Source: SMWN01 sp965221455 (GTDB lineage Bacteria > Pseudomonadota > Gammaproteobacteria > Eutrophobiales > Eutrophobiaceae). From it: a stretch of DNA of 64,000 bases. Within the stretch, counting starts at the first letter, position 1; the number at the start of each line of letters is the position of its first letter. The position numbers and the translations under genes are program-made. Location of the stretch: positions 868,001 to 932,000 of the forward strand of contig OZ244890.1 of the NCBI GenBank assembly GCA_965221455.1, in the 5' to 3' direction. Below are positions 45,421 to 55,056 of the stretch, in pieces. A model generated the notes under the pieces. It was not told where the DNA came from. It saw only the letters and a list, made by a program, of their open reading frames with translations, and ran no database searches.

Positions 45421-45859
45421 AACCGGATTCTATCGTATGTTTATTCAGGACGTGACCTTGATTTCGATAATCTACATACCGCCGGCGCGATTGCCGCCTC
45501 TCCTCTTCGTTTCCCGAGACAATCTCAAGGACTCTTTCAACCTTGTTTAACTTCTCCGGAATTCGGTCGGCAAGGTTGACCATGACTGTGGCGTGATCAG
45601 GAACGTGGTCATCGATCTGACTGGCATAACCGATAATAACAGTGGCTGTATCTGCACTATCCCCAGTCACGAGGGAATGAGGCAAAAAACTGATATCTTT
45701 AAATGTCCAGAGCAAATGATCCAATGCCGTCGCTGCAGATTCTGAACTTGTCTTGATAAAAATGCTGTTTCCTTGTTTCCATGCTTTCTGGATCAAGGCG
45801 CAAACAAAATATTCCCGTTTACTGTTTTCGGGAAGTACATAGAAATCTATCTGAGCCAT
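45413..45859 (-). CDS. holC: HolC, DNA polymerase III chi subunit
   Basis: The chi subunit links the clamp loader to single-stranded DNA-binding protein. The 148-residue product opens with QIDFYVLPENSKREYFVCAL (residues 3-22), followed by a Lys-rich strand and ALDHLLWTFKDISFLPHSLV (about 47-66), all typical of HolC. It starts six bases after the pepA stop, and the pepA-holC-valS order is conserved. Confidence 0.93.
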   Translation of the reverse strand: MAQIDFYVLPENSKREYFVCALIQKAWKQGNSIFIKTSSESAATALDHLLWTFKDISFLPHSLVTGDSADTATVIIGYASQIDDHVPDHATVMVNLADRIPEKLNKVERVLEIVSGNEEERRQSRRRYVDYRNQGHVLNKHTIESGYG

Positions 45860-45865
45860 TCCGAT

Positions 45866-47371
45866 TTAGTTGCAACGATCCATCAGGTACTGAACCAGCA
45901 TCGGCACCGGCCTGCCTGTCGCCCCTTTTTTACTTCCACTCAGCCAGGCCGTACCGGCGATATCAATATGTGCCCACTTGTATTTTTTAGTGAATCGCGA
46001 CAGGAAGCAGCCCGCGGTGATGGTACCGGCTTCTCGTCCACCGACATTGGCAATATCCGCAAAAGGACTATTAATCTGGCTTTGGTATTCTTCCCATAGA
46101 GGTAACTGCCAGGCACGGTCTTCAGCATTCTCGCCCGCATCCAGAATATCTTTAGCCAGCGGCTCGTGATTACTCATCAAGCCGGAGGCGTGACTTCCCA
46201 ATGCAATCACGCACGCACCCGTGAGCGTGGCAATATCAATCACGATAGCCGGATTAAATTTTTCGCTGTAAGTCAGCGCATCACACAGGATTAAACGCCC
46301 TTCGGCATCGGTATTTAATACTTCAATAGTCTGGCCGGACATACTGGTGTAGATATCACCAGGTCTTGTCGCTGCACCATCAGGCATATTTTCCACCGCA
46401 GGCACAACACCGACAACATTGATGGGCAAGCCTATTTCAGCGACCGCTGTGACTGCTCCAAAGACGCTGGCTGCACCACACATGTCGTACTTCATTTCAT
46501 CCATTGCTGACGAAGGTTTGATCGAAATACCTCCGGTATCAAAAGTGACGCCCTTGCCAACCAGTACGAAAGATTTTTCACCCTTTTTACCGCCGCCATA
46601 TACCATACTGATAAGTTTTGCAGGCTGCCTGCTACCTTGAGAGACGGATAATAATGAACCCATGCCGAGTTTTTCCATGGCAGCTTCATCGAGTACCGCC
46701 ACCTTGATTGACTTGTGTGTCTTGCCCAGTTGCCTGGCCTGATCTGCCAGATAGGCAGGTGTACAAATGTTCGCCGGTAGATTCGCTAAATCGCGTGTTA
46801 ATGACACGCCTTTACCAATGGCATTGCCATCTTTAATTGCGCGACGGCCCATCAACACATCATCACGTTCAGAAACTGACAGTACCAGCTTGCGTAGCTT
46901 GGGTCCGGGTCGCTTTTTTTTGGTTTTTAATCGATTGAATTCGTATAAAGTGCCTTGACTTATTTCAACCAACTGTCTTATTTTCCAGTATGCATCCCTA
47001 TTTTCTTTATCATCGATTTTTACATTCAATTCGATCAAACAGATGACCGCATCGGCCGCACCGGTTAACTTTAGTTTGTTAATACTACCGGCAATAGCTT
47101 GACGATAGCGCCTGCCATTCAGATCTTTTTCCTTACCGCAGCCAACCAGTAATATCCTCTCTGCCACGGTTCCCGGAACATGATGTAGCAAAAGTGATTG
47201 GCCGATTTTACCTTCCATATCGCCACGCTTGAGGATCTTTGCAAGATATTTTTTACTTGCTGTATCGACGGCCTGGGCTGATTTGGAAAGGCGACAAGAT
47301 TCAAAGACGCCGATGACAACACAGCCGGAACGTTGTTTCTCCGGATGACCGCTTGTGATCGTAAAATTCAT
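45866..47371 (-). CDS. pepA: PepA, leucyl aminopeptidase (M17)
   Basis: A dimetal M17 aminopeptidase that releases N-terminal residues from peptides; in E. coli it also acts as a DNA-binding architectural protein in Xer recombination. The 501 residues include the N-terminal macro-like domain and the C-terminal catalytic domain with VGKGVTFDTGGISIKPS (Lys and Asp ligands), the signature NTDAEGRLIL (about residues 350-359) and DIATLTGACVIALG. It is divergent from lptF across about 165 bases. Confidence 0.97.
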   Translation of the reverse strand: MNFTITSGHPEKQRSGCVVIGVFESCRLSKSAQAVDTASKKYLAKILKRGDMEGKIGQSLLLHHVPGTVAERILLVGCGKEKDLNGRRYRQAIAGSINKLKLTGAADAVICLIELNVKIDDKENRDAYWKIRQLVEISQGTLYEFNRLKTKKKRPGPKLRKLVLSVSERDDVLMGRRAIKDGNAIGKGVSLTRDLANLPANICTPAYLADQARQLGKTHKSIKVAVLDEAAMEKLGMGSLLSVSQGSRQPAKLISMVYGGGKKGEKSFVLVGKGVTFDTGGISIKPSSAMDEMKYDMCGAASVFGAVTAVAEIGLPINVVGVVPAVENMPDGAATRPGDIYTSMSGQTIEVLNTDAEGRLILCDALTYSEKFNPAIVIDIATLTGACVIALGSHASGLMSNHEPLAKDILDAGENAEDRAWQLPLWEEYQSQINSPFADIANVGGREAGTITAGCFLSRFTKKYKWAHIDIAGTAWLSGSKKGATGRPVPMLVQYLMDRCN

Positions 47372-47377
47372 AATTTT

Positions 47378-47406
47378 TTATTACACCAGTTTTAGTTGAT
47401 TATAAT
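47378..47406 (+). promoter_or_regulatory. Candidate promoter of lptFG
   Basis: A perfect TATAAT at 47401-47406 lies in the A/T-rich divergent region between pepA and lptF; the best -35 at 17-base spacing is only TTATTA (47378-47383). It would give a leader of about 125 bases before lptF. Confidence 0.35.
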
Positions 47407-47536
47407 GGTTGATGTTTCATTGTGTTAAGATTAACCGGCTCCGGCCGGTATTGCTGGCTGCCAGTTTATCCATTATATGCCAGTGGATGCAAAAACACTT
47501 GGACTTCATCAATATCAGGCTTACGGGACAGGCTAA

Positions 47537-48643
47537 TTGATACTCAGAAGATACATCCAGCTGGAGATACTACAGCAATTTTTGTGGGTGACCGGGCTAT
47601 TAATCCTTATTTATTCCAGCAACAAGTTTGTCGTCTATCTGGCTGATGCTGTTGCGGGTAAAATCCCCAGTGCCCTGGTATTTCATATGCTCGGCCTGAA
47701 ATTGGTCTCTGTATTACCCTCATTACTTCCAGCCGCAATATTCCTTGCCGTCATTCTTGCCTATTCTCGCCTGATTGCCGATAACGAAATGGTCATCATA
47801 TTTTCCACAGGGACGAGTAAATTGGAGCAATTAAAAATTATTTCTCTTCTCATGGCACCCATCTGCGTCTTGATTGCCGGCATCACATTTTTTCTTGCGC
47901 CCTGGATTGAGGTGAATCTTGAATATCTAAAAATGCAGGCCAAACAAAATGTGGATATTACCGGCATCGCAGCGGGACAATTCAGGGAGTTCAGCAAGGA
48001 AGAGCGGATTGTCTATGTCGAATCACTCTCTGAAGACAAGACTGCGATGGAGAATGTATTTCTGCAGGTAAGGCGGCATGGAAAACCGGGAGTGTTAAAG
48101 TCGGACAGAGCTGTTTTTGAATTTGATGAAGATTCAGGAAATCACTATATAAAATTCGAGAATGGATATCTTTATATTGGGATACCTGGCGAAACTGATT
48201 ATAAAATCACCAAGTATAAAACCTACGCGATATTGCTAGATGCAAATAAGTCAGTGTCAAATGTCGGAGGAAAGTTAGAGTCAATTCCTACATCCGTTTT
48301 GTTGGCTTCGGATTTTTTTCAACATGAGGCGGAGTTACAGTGGCGGCTTTCATCGGTCATATCAGTTTTATTGTTATCAATATTTGCCGTATTACTTAGC
48401 CAACTGCCCATTGGTAAAAAACGTTATGTGCTGATATTTATTTCAATACTGGTTTATCTTATCTATAACAATCTCCTTGGTATCTCCAGGTCACTGTTGG
48501 AACGAGATGTAATTCCGCCGTTTGTAGGTTTGTGGTGGGTACATATCCTGTTAATCATCGGCATACTGGTTCTCTATTATCTACCGCAAATAAAACGTCG
48601 ATTGAAAGGTAAGAATAATTTTCAAGTTTTAAAGGCTGACTAA
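47537..48643 (+). CDS. lptF: LptF, LPS export ABC permease
   Basis: One of two permeases of the LptB2FG transporter that extracts LPS from the inner membrane. The 368-residue product has three N-terminal membrane segments, a periplasmic beta-jellyroll domain (about 135-270, including FSKEERIVYVESLSEDKTAM) and three C-terminal segments. The motif SVLPSLLPAAIFLAVILAYS followed by NEMVIIFSTG is the coupling region. The start is TTG (47537), preceded by an ACAGG sequence; no suitable ATG is near. It overlaps lptG by one base (TAATG). Confidence 0.95.
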   Translation: MILRRYIQLEILQQFLWVTGLLILIYSSNKFVVYLADAVAGKIPSALVFHMLGLKLVSVLPSLLPAAIFLAVILAYSRLIADNEMVIIFSTGTSKLEQLKIISLLMAPICVLIAGITFFLAPWIEVNLEYLKMQAKQNVDITGIAAGQFREFSKEERIVYVESLSEDKTAMENVFLQVRRHGKPGVLKSDRAVFEFDEDSGNHYIKFENGYLYIGIPGETDYKITKYKTYAILLDANKSVSNVGGKLESIPTSVLLASDFFQHEAELQWRLSSVISVLLLSIFAVLLSQLPIGKKRYVLIFISILVYLIYNNLLGISRSLLERDVIPPFVGLWWVHILLIIGILVLYYLPQIKRRLKGKNNFQVLKAD

Positions 48644-49707
48644 TGAAAATACTTGATAGATATATTGCACTGACCTTAATCAAGGTAACTGTGTTGGCAC
48701 TATTTTCTTTGGCGTCCTTGTTTGCCTTTTTTTCATTTCTTGATCAGCTAGACCTGGTCGGGAAAGGTAATTACAAGGTCTGGCAGGCATTGATTTATAT
48801 TTTTCTAACCATTCCAGGGCTGTCCTTTGAGCTATTCCCCATTGCCAGCATAATAGGCAGTATGGCGACGCTGGGAATATTCGTCAAAAACGGGGAACTC
48901 GCTATTTTACGAACCTCAGGCATATCACAAGCAGGATTTGCCTGGTCTCTGTGCCAGGGCACTATGGTGCTTATTTGTATATACCTGTTTGTAGGAGAGA
49001 TTATTGCTCCCTATAGCGAAAAAACCGCCAAGCATATGCGCACAGTGGCATTATCAAAACAAATTACCTTAAAAACGAATTATGGATTCTGGTCCAGAGA
49101 TGGTCAAAGTTTCATTAATATCCGCAAGATATTGCCAGGTGATCGAGCAGAAGATATTTATATTTATGAATTCGACGATGCTAACAGGTTACGAACAAGT
49201 ACATTTGCCAAAAGCGCCGAATATAAAGATGACCAATGGGTGCTTACAGATATCAGACAAACGGAAATCACCGACATGGGTGTTAACATCAGACAAATGA
49301 ATCACGCGGTCTGGGAAGCATTATTGAATCCGGATATAATGAATTTTCTCATCGTCAAGCCGCAATTTATGTCGTTTATCGGTCTTTTGGACTATATCAG
49401 TTATTTAAAAACCAATAATCAAAATAGCCTGCTTTATGAGCAAGCGCTTTGGAAAAAAATAATTAATCCTTTTGTAATTGTTGTAATGGTACTGATTGCC
49501 ATACCCATGGTGAAAAGTCATTCAAGAATGACCGCGATTGGCCGACGTGTTGCCATAGGTTGTTTGATTGGAGTTGTGTTTCACATCTTTAATCAGATTG
49601 CAGCTCATATAGGCGCTATTTATAACATCCATCCAGCATTAAGTGTAACGTTTCCAACGTTATTTATGTTGGCTGCGATTACATGGTTGCTTCTTAAAAC
49701 AAACTGA
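48643..49707 (+). CDS. lptG: LptG, LPS export ABC permease
   Basis: The second permease of LptB2FG. The 354 residues have the same six-segment layout as LptF with a periplasmic domain (about 130-265). ELFPIASIIGSMATLG followed by NGELAILRTSG is the characteristic coupling-helix region for LptB. It is coupled to lptF and convergent with the RDD gene. The ATPase LptB is not in this window. Confidence 0.95.
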   Translation: MKILDRYIALTLIKVTVLALFSLASLFAFFSFLDQLDLVGKGNYKVWQALIYIFLTIPGLSFELFPIASIIGSMATLGIFVKNGELAILRTSGISQAGFAWSLCQGTMVLICIYLFVGEIIAPYSEKTAKHMRTVALSKQITLKTNYGFWSRDGQSFINIRKILPGDRAEDIYIYEFDDANRLRTSTFAKSAEYKDDQWVLTDIRQTEITDMGVNIRQMNHAVWEALLNPDIMNFLIVKPQFMSFIGLLDYISYLKTNNQNSLLYEQALWKKIINPFVIVVMVLIAIPMVKSHSRMTAIGRRVAIGCLIGVVFHIFNQIAAHIGAIYNIHPALSVTFPTLFMLAAITWLLLKTN

Positions 49708-49737
49708 CAGAGGTGAGTCATATTGTTTATACGGATT

Positions 49738-50169
49738 CTATAAATCATTAACTAAAACCGTATTGGAGAAACGGTCATGGAAGGTGAATTTTTCATCATC
49801 AAAGAACGTCCACGCAAAACCCAGACCCAAAAAGATTGATGACAGTAGTGACAGGACGAGGCGTTGCGTGGCACTACGCCAGCTTACCGGGTTTAAGTCC
49901 TGTGTCTTCAATTTAATGCGCCAGGCACGCATGCCCAGGGTCTGACCGCCATTTACCCAGTGCCAGGCGAAATATAAGTAAGTGATTAATGCTAAATAAA
50001 TATTATATGCGATATTGTTGCCAGGGACCGATTCGCCGTTTGTGAAAAACATCAGAATCAGAGTGGCCAGGAAAAAGAGAGAAAACAGACACAAGCTATC
50101 ATAAAAAGCCGCTGCCAACCGTTTAAACATACTGCATTGGTCTATATGCAGGTCAATTCTTGCGGACAT
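49738..50169 (-). CDS. RDD family membrane protein
   Basis: A 143-residue inner-membrane protein with the RDD-family plan: an early RLAAAFYDSLCLFSLFF (the Arg and Asp of the family name are at RLAAAFYD), a middle segment ending in WHWVNGGQTLGMRAWRIKL, and a C-terminal segment followed by FHDRFSNTVLV. About three membrane helices are predicted. The molecular function is unknown; some relatives act in ion exchange. It is convergent with lptG. Confidence 0.85.
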   Translation of the reverse strand: MSARIDLHIDQCSMFKRLAAAFYDSLCLFSLFFLATLILMFFTNGESVPGNNIAYNIYLALITYLYFAWHWVNGGQTLGMRAWRIKLKTQDLNPVSWRSATQRLVLSLLSSIFLGLGFAWTFFDDEKFTFHDRFSNTVLVNDL

Positions 50170-50248
50170 TTTTAACGAGTTGGGAAATCATTGGAATTTA
50201 TATAGGGATCGAGTCCGGTTACCAGTATGATTTGGCAAAGGATATTAT

Positions 50249-50375
50249 ATGATTATCAGCGACAACATTGAAGAAAGAACAACCATCCCGAAGCCAATGG
50301 TCAATGCCACAGGTGGCTGATGCGATTCATGATTTGCCGGACATCCTGAAGATTATTGAGAAGCACAATGGTTGA
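50249..50375 (+). pseudogene. Possible frameshifted remnant of a small gene
   Basis: An ATG at 50249 with an AAAGGA site seven bases upstream opens MIISDNIEERTTIPKPMVNA, which stops at 50320. A shifted frame continues with VADAIHDLPDILKIIEKHNG to a stop at 50375. The second stretch looks protein-like. One insertion or deletion would join them. No family is recognised and chance is possible. Confidence 0.2.
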
Positions 50376-50401
50376 TTTTCCCCGGTTATAATCCAGTCAA
50401 T

Positions 50402-50477
50402 TGGTGCTCCCTACGAGACTCGAACTCGTGTTTCCGGCGTGAGAGGCCAGCGTCCTGGACCACTAGACGAAGGGAGC
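50402..50477 (-). tRNA. tRNA-Glu (CUC anticodon)
   Basis: The minus strand folds into a 76-base cloverleaf with encoded CCA. The acceptor stem is GCTCCCT/AGGGAGC, the D arm TCGTCTAGTGGTCCAGGAC, the anticodon loop CTCTCAC (anticodon CTC) and the T loop TTCGAGT. The CTC anticodon reads GAG. The usual major TTC isoacceptor is not in this window. Confidence 0.97.
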
Positions 50478-50639
50478 AAAAGAGCCGAACAATCATTACA
50501 ACCACAGGGTTGCAATAATATCAGGTATCAATGTTAGTATACGACCCATCAGTCAAAAACCAGTATTAATTTATCGAAACTAACCAGCTAAAAATTATTG
50601 TGTTGTTTCCGGAAACAATCCACAAAGCTGTCTATATCC

Positions 50640-51956
50640 ATGGCTTTATCTAATCCGAAATCCGTAGTGACACGGCTCTCTCGTAAACCGCAGATCATTC
50701 CACGTTCGGATCACGGTGTCTCCCGATCAGAGATGAGCGAGAATGCCCTGAAAGTTTTGTACCACCTGAAAAATGCAGGTTATCAAGCTTATCTGGTGGG
50801 AGGTGGAGTCAGGGATATATTGTTGGGTCTCAAGCCAAAAGACTTTGATGTCGCGACTGATGCTCATCCTGGGCAAATAAGAGAATTATTCAAGAACTGT
50901 CGATTAATCGGTCGTCGTTTTAGACTTGCGCATGTACATTTCGGCAGAGATATTATCGAGGTATCCACATTTCGCGCATCACATAATGATGCAGTAAACG
51001 GTGAGGGTCATAAAAAGGATGGCCGAATCATTCGTGATAATGTGTATGGCAAACTTGATGATGATGTCTGGCGACGTGATTTTACAGCCAACGCACTTTA
51101 CTACAACATAGAAGATTACTCGATTGTTGATTATGTAGATGGTATTGGGGATATTCAGAATAAACAGCTAAGAATGATCGGTGATGCCAGCGAACGCTAT
51201 AAGGAAGATCCGGTTAGAATGTTAAGAGCTGTAAGGTTCTCTGTTAAACTTGGTTTTTCCATTCATCCCTTATCAGCAGAACCGATCCATGTTCTGGCTC
51301 CACTTCTTAAGGAAATTCCTGAAGGGAGATTATTTGAAGAATTTTTAAAACTCTTCATGAGCGGACGATCTGAAATAACCTTCCATCAATTGCGCGATTA
51401 TGGTCTCTTCGCAATATTATTTCCACAAACGGAAAAGTTGATTATTGATGGCAATGAGTTTATTTGTAAACTACTGTCCACTGCCTTTATCAATACCGAT
51501 AAACGATTGGCAGAGGATAAACCGGTAACGCCTGCATTCCTGCTGGCAGCATTATTGTGGGTGCCAGTCAGAAATTTAGCTAATACTCATGAGAGCAATG
51601 GTTTGTCGGAGATAGATGCGATTCATTTAGCGAGTGATACAGTCATCTCACATCAGATCACGAGTACATCAATGCCGAGGCGCTTCAACCATATGGCGCG
51701 AAATATGTGGTCATTGCAGATACGTTTAAAAAATATTCGTGGCAAGCGCCCGTTAAAGTTGCTGGCGCATCGACATTTTCGTGCAGCGTACGATTTTTTA
51801 CTCTTACGTGCACAAGCCGGGGAAAATATCCAGGAACTTGCAAATTGGTGGACGGCTTTTCAGGAAGAACACACAGATGTTATTTTGGCAGCCAAAGAGG
51901 AACATCAGCAAAAACGTTTTAAACGCAGGCCAAAACACAAGCAAAATATAGTTTAG
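50640..51956 (+). CDS. pcnB: Poly(A) polymerase I
   Basis: PcnB adds poly(A) tails that target RNAs for decay. From the ATG at 50640 the product is 438 residues; an upstream TTG-type start at 50598 adds 14 residues with no family resemblance. The nucleotidyltransferase core has AYLVGGGVRDILLGLKPKDF followed by DVATDAHP (the DxD metal site). The RRFRLAHVHFG and RRDFTANALYYN motifs separate it from CCA-adding enzymes, as does the basic C-terminal tail (KRFKRRPKHKQN). It precedes folK, the common gammaproteobacterial order. Confidence 0.95.
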   Translation: MALSNPKSVVTRLSRKPQIIPRSDHGVSRSEMSENALKVLYHLKNAGYQAYLVGGGVRDILLGLKPKDFDVATDAHPGQIRELFKNCRLIGRRFRLAHVHFGRDIIEVSTFRASHNDAVNGEGHKKDGRIIRDNVYGKLDDDVWRRDFTANALYYNIEDYSIVDYVDGIGDIQNKQLRMIGDASERYKEDPVRMLRAVRFSVKLGFSIHPLSAEPIHVLAPLLKEIPEGRLFEEFLKLFMSGRSEITFHQLRDYGLFAILFPQTEKLIIDGNEFICKLLSTAFINTDKRLAEDKPVTPAFLLAALLWVPVRNLANTHESNGLSEIDAIHLASDTVISHQITSTSMPRRFNHMARNMWSLQIRLKNIRGKRPLKLLAHRHFRAAYDFLLLRAQAGENIQELANWWTAFQEEHTDVILAAKEEHQQKRFKRRPKHKQNIV

Positions 51957-52199
51957 GGAACTCCTGATTAAGTCATGAACTCGACACTTATACCTGAAAT
52001 ATCCACACCCTGTTGTTGTCAGCCTGCGCAACAACTGTTTATTACCTGCAGCTGACACTTGGTCCAAACAGTAAATTTTCATGGGCATCCATTATTATGA
52101 ATATTTTAAACATAAACCACTTTAACCACTTCGCTCGAACTTAATCAGATATTCCTGCAATGGAAAGACCTGTGGAATCAACTAAATCTTTAGAGATTC

Positions 52200-52685
52200 A
52201 TGAGCGTACGTAAAGTATATATAGGTCTGGGCAGTAATCTTAATGATCCTCAATCCCAACTAAAAAAGGCAATCATTTCTTTGGAAATAGTGCCTGTAAC
52301 CACTGTTGCAAAGATATCATCTTTTTACAGGAGTAAACCTTTAGGTCCTCAGGATCAGGCGGACTATATCAATGCGGTCGTCGAGCTTGCGACAGAATTA
52401 TCCGCACTTGTTTTGCTGGATTATTTGCAAGGTATCGAAAATGAACATGGTCGTAAACGCGAGATAAGATGGGGAGCTAGAACACTGGATCTGGATATTC
52501 TTTTGTTTGGTGATGAAATTATTAAAAATGATCGCTTACAGGTTCCTCACGTCGAAATGCAATATCGTGGATTTGTATTGTTGCCGCTAAATGAAATTGC
52601 TCCGGAATGCGTGATCCCGTGCGTGGATTCAGTCAGTAGTTTATTGCAGGAAGTCAATATCAAAGATCTGGTAAAATTGAGCTGA
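52200..52685 (+). CDS. folK: FolK, 6-hydroxymethyl-7,8-dihydropterin pyrophosphokinase
   Basis: FolK transfers pyrophosphate from ATP to hydroxymethyldihydropterin in folate synthesis. The 161 residues include YIGLGSNLNDPQSQLKKAI at the N-terminus, KPLGPQDQADYINAVVE, and the catalytic RWGARTLDLDILLFGDE with two metal-binding Asp residues, then VPHVEMQYRGFVLLPL. It is followed after two bases by the deoxynucleoside kinase gene. The 243 bases between pcnB and folK contain nothing I can identify. Confidence 0.97.
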   Translation: MSVRKVYIGLGSNLNDPQSQLKKAIISLEIVPVTTVAKISSFYRSKPLGPQDQADYINAVVELATELSALVLLDYLQGIENEHGRKREIRWGARTLDLDILLFGDEIIKNDRLQVPHVEMQYRGFVLLPLNEIAPECVIPCVDSVSSLLQEVNIKDLVKLS

Positions 52686-52687
52686 TA

Positions 52688-53338
52688 ATGAACAAACAAC
52701 ATCAACCCAATTATATTGTTATCGAAGGTCCGATTGGTGTTGGCAAGACATCATTGGCAAAACGCCTGGCAACAACGTTCAAAACAGACCTCATGCTTGA
52801 GCTACCTGTGGAAAATCCTTTTCTTGAGCGTTTTTATGAAGATCCGGAAACTGCCGCATTGCCAACACAACTTTATTTTTTATTCCAACGTGCCAGACAA
52901 CTGGAAATATTTCGTCAGAATGATTTTTTCAAGCCGATTCAGATCGCGGACTTTCTGATCGACAAGGATCGACTCTTTGCCGAAGTTACTCTGGGTAAAG
53001 ATGAGTTTAATTTATATCAGCAGGTTTATAATAGAATTACACTGGAAGCACCCACTCCCGATTTAGTCGTTTATTTACAGGCCCCGATTCAGGTATTACT
53101 GGACAGAATTTCAGAACGAGGTATTTATTACGAGAGAAAACTCAGCGAGGATTACCTGTCCAGGATCGTTAGCGCCTACATTGATTTTTTCCACCATTAC
53201 AATAACTCACCGTTGCTCATCGTCAATACTGCTGATTTTGATTTGGTTAATAATGCGGATAATTACGTGATGTTGCTGGATCAAATATGTCATTTAACAG
53301 CAGGTAAGCAATATTTTAATCCGAAGGGGATTGCGTGA
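52688..53338 (+). CDS. Deoxynucleoside kinase (dNK family)
   Basis: A 216-residue kinase with the P-loop GPIGVGKTSLAKRL (about residues 14-27), the substrate region LELPVENPFLERFYEDP, and the lid-type RISERGIYYERKLSEDYL (about 140-157). It matches the deoxyadenosine/deoxyguanosine kinase family that salvages deoxynucleosides; the precise substrate cannot be assigned. It sits between folK and panB, with a GTGA overlap to panB. Several gammaproteobacteria that place a kinase here use the same order, so a link to coenzyme A synthesis is not implied by necessity. Confidence 0.88.
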   Translation: MNKQHQPNYIVIEGPIGVGKTSLAKRLATTFKTDLMLELPVENPFLERFYEDPETAALPTQLYFLFQRARQLEIFRQNDFFKPIQIADFLIDKDRLFAEVTLGKDEFNLYQQVYNRITLEAPTPDLVVYLQAPIQVLLDRISERGIYYERKLSEDYLSRIVSAYIDFFHHYNNSPLLIVNTADFDLVNNADNYVMLLDQICHLTAGKQYFNPKGIA

Positions 53339-54132
53339 CAAAAATAACCATAACGCATCTGGACAGGATGAGGGCATCTGGAGAAAAAATTGCCGCCTTG
53401 ACAGCTTATGATGCGAGTTTCGCCACCCTGTTAGACGAAGCGGGCATTGAAATTATTCTGGTCGGTGACTCTCTCGGTATGGTGATACATGGTCAGGACA
53501 ACACTCTGAATGTAACGATGGAAGATATGATCTACCATATCAGGCAGGTTGTTGCTGGCTCAAGGCATGCCATGATTGTTGGGGATATGCCTCATGGAAG
53601 TTATACGAATCCGGAACAAGCTTTGATCAATGCTAAAGTCCTGGTTGCTGAAGGTGGTGCAGATGTGGTTAAACTGGAACGGGGTGATGGAAATATTTGC
53701 GCCACAATAAGGTATCTCGTCGCACATGATATACCCGTCTGTGGCCATCTCGGTTTAACTCCACAATCAGTTGAAACGCCAGGAGATTATAAAGTTCAGG
53801 GCAGAGATCCTGTCTCGGCAAAACAAATAAAGCAAGATGCACTTGCGGTACAGGAAGCCGGTGCCATAATTCTGGTGCTTGAGTGCATCCCGTCGTCATT
53901 GGCGGCCATGATTACCGCCGAACTCAGTATTCCTGTGATTGGTATTGGTGCAGGTGCAGAGTGTGACGGTCAGGTCCTGGTGATTTACGATATGTTGGGA
54001 ATATCGGGGCGCTATCCAAAATTTTCTAAAAATTTCCTCGAACATAAATCTTCAATTCAAGACGCTGTTAGATCATATGTGACCGCTGTAAAGGCACGCA
54101 ACTTCCCGACGACGGAACATCAGTTCAGTTAA
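53335..54132 (+). CDS. panB: PanB, 3-methyl-2-oxobutanoate hydroxymethyltransferase
   Basis: PanB forms ketopantoate from alpha-ketoisovalerate with methylene-tetrahydrofolate. The 265-residue TIM-barrel protein has KIAALTAYDASFATLLDEAG, ILVGDSLGMVIHGQDNT with metal ligands, and GDMPHGSYTNPEQA. PVCGHLGLTPQSV and IGIGAGAECDGQVLV are also present. The start is GTG at 53335, overlapping the preceding stop as GTGA. It precedes panC. Confidence 0.97.
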   Translation: MTKITITHLDRMRASGEKIAALTAYDASFATLLDEAGIEIILVGDSLGMVIHGQDNTLNVTMEDMIYHIRQVVAGSRHAMIVGDMPHGSYTNPEQALINAKVLVAEGGADVVKLERGDGNICATIRYLVAHDIPVCGHLGLTPQSVETPGDYKVQGRDPVSAKQIKQDALAVQEAGAIILVLECIPSSLAAMITAELSIPVIGIGAGAECDGQVLVIYDMLGISGRYPKFSKNFLEHKSSIQDAVRSYVTAVKARNFPTTEHQFS

Positions 54133-54156
54133 TGACCATATTAATAAATTGTTTTA

Positions 54157-54999
54157 ATGGATCAGGTTACCAAAAAAGCAGCACTCAGGAATACCGTGCA
54201 AAATTGGCGTCAACAAGATCTATCGGTGGCATTGGTGCCGACCATGGGCAATTTTCATGCAGGGCATCTGCAATTGATAAAACAGAGCAAGGAGTTGGCC
54301 GACAAAGTTGTTGTTTCTATTTTCGTGAATCCAACCCAATTTGTGGAAGGTGAAGACTTTGATGCCTATCCGCGAACGCTTGAGGAAGACATGGAAAAAC
54401 TAAAAACGATAAGACCTGATTTGATATTTATCCCGGAGACTGACGAAATTTATCCGGCCGACTTCAATCTTGAGACCAAAGTTATCGTGCCTGAATTAGA
54501 TAGTGTTTTTTGTGGCGCATTTCGACCGGGACATTTCAGGGGCGTAGCCACGATCATTAGTAAACTGTTAAATATGATACAGCCGGATATTGCCGTCTTC
54601 GGTAATAAGGATTACCAACAATTACTGGTGATCAAAAAACTGGTGACTGATTTATGTATTCCTGTTGAGATCATGGGCATGGAGACAGTCAGGGAGAAAA
54701 GCGGCCTGGCATTAAGCTCACGCAATCGTTATCTAACTCAAAATGAGCAAAAAATTGCAACAGAGATTTATCAAACGTTAACAAAAATCTCGGATGCAAT
54801 TAAAAATGGTGATGATGATTTACATCGGCTTGAAACCAATGCGATTGACCATCTTGCAGATAAAGGTTTCAAAACAGAATATTTAAGTATCAGAGATGCA
54901 GAGAATTTGGGAGAACCCGCAAACAAAGACCTGGTCGTACTTATAGCAACGTGGCTTGGTAAAGCTCGCTTGATAGATAATATTCGGATCAAGCATTGA
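54157..54999 (+). CDS. panC: PanC, pantothenate synthetase
   Basis: PanC joins pantoate and beta-alanine with ATP. The 280-residue protein has the nucleotide-site ALVPTMGNFHAGHLQLI with the HxGH motif, VVSIFVNPTQF, the pantoate-binding FRPGHFRGVATI, and FGNKDYQQL. The KMSKS-like segment LALSSRNRYL is present. It starts 24 bases after panB. PanB, PanC and PanD together complete pantothenate synthesis in this window except ketopantoate reductase. Confidence 0.97.
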   Translation: MDQVTKKAALRNTVQNWRQQDLSVALVPTMGNFHAGHLQLIKQSKELADKVVVSIFVNPTQFVEGEDFDAYPRTLEEDMEKLKTIRPDLIFIPETDEIYPADFNLETKVIVPELDSVFCGAFRPGHFRGVATIISKLLNMIQPDIAVFGNKDYQQLLVIKKLVTDLCIPVEIMGMETVREKSGLALSSRNRYLTQNEQKIATEIYQTLTKISDAIKNGDDDLHRLETNAIDHLADKGFKTEYLSIRDAENLGEPANKDLVVLIATWLGKARLIDNIRIKH

Positions 55000-55056
55000 A
55001 GATGATGTATATTTCCGCCATAATTCGCCCTGTTATTGATTAGGTCCGTATCTGGC

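Noticed and set aside
47422..47646. Plus-strand 74-codon frame upstream of lptF
   Set aside because: It overlaps the lptF start in another frame and has no recognisable features; the real gene starts at the TTG at 47537.
51957..52199. Possible small gene between pcnB and folK
   Set aside because: The only frame of note is antisense to the end of pcnB and lacks a convincing start or family resemblance.
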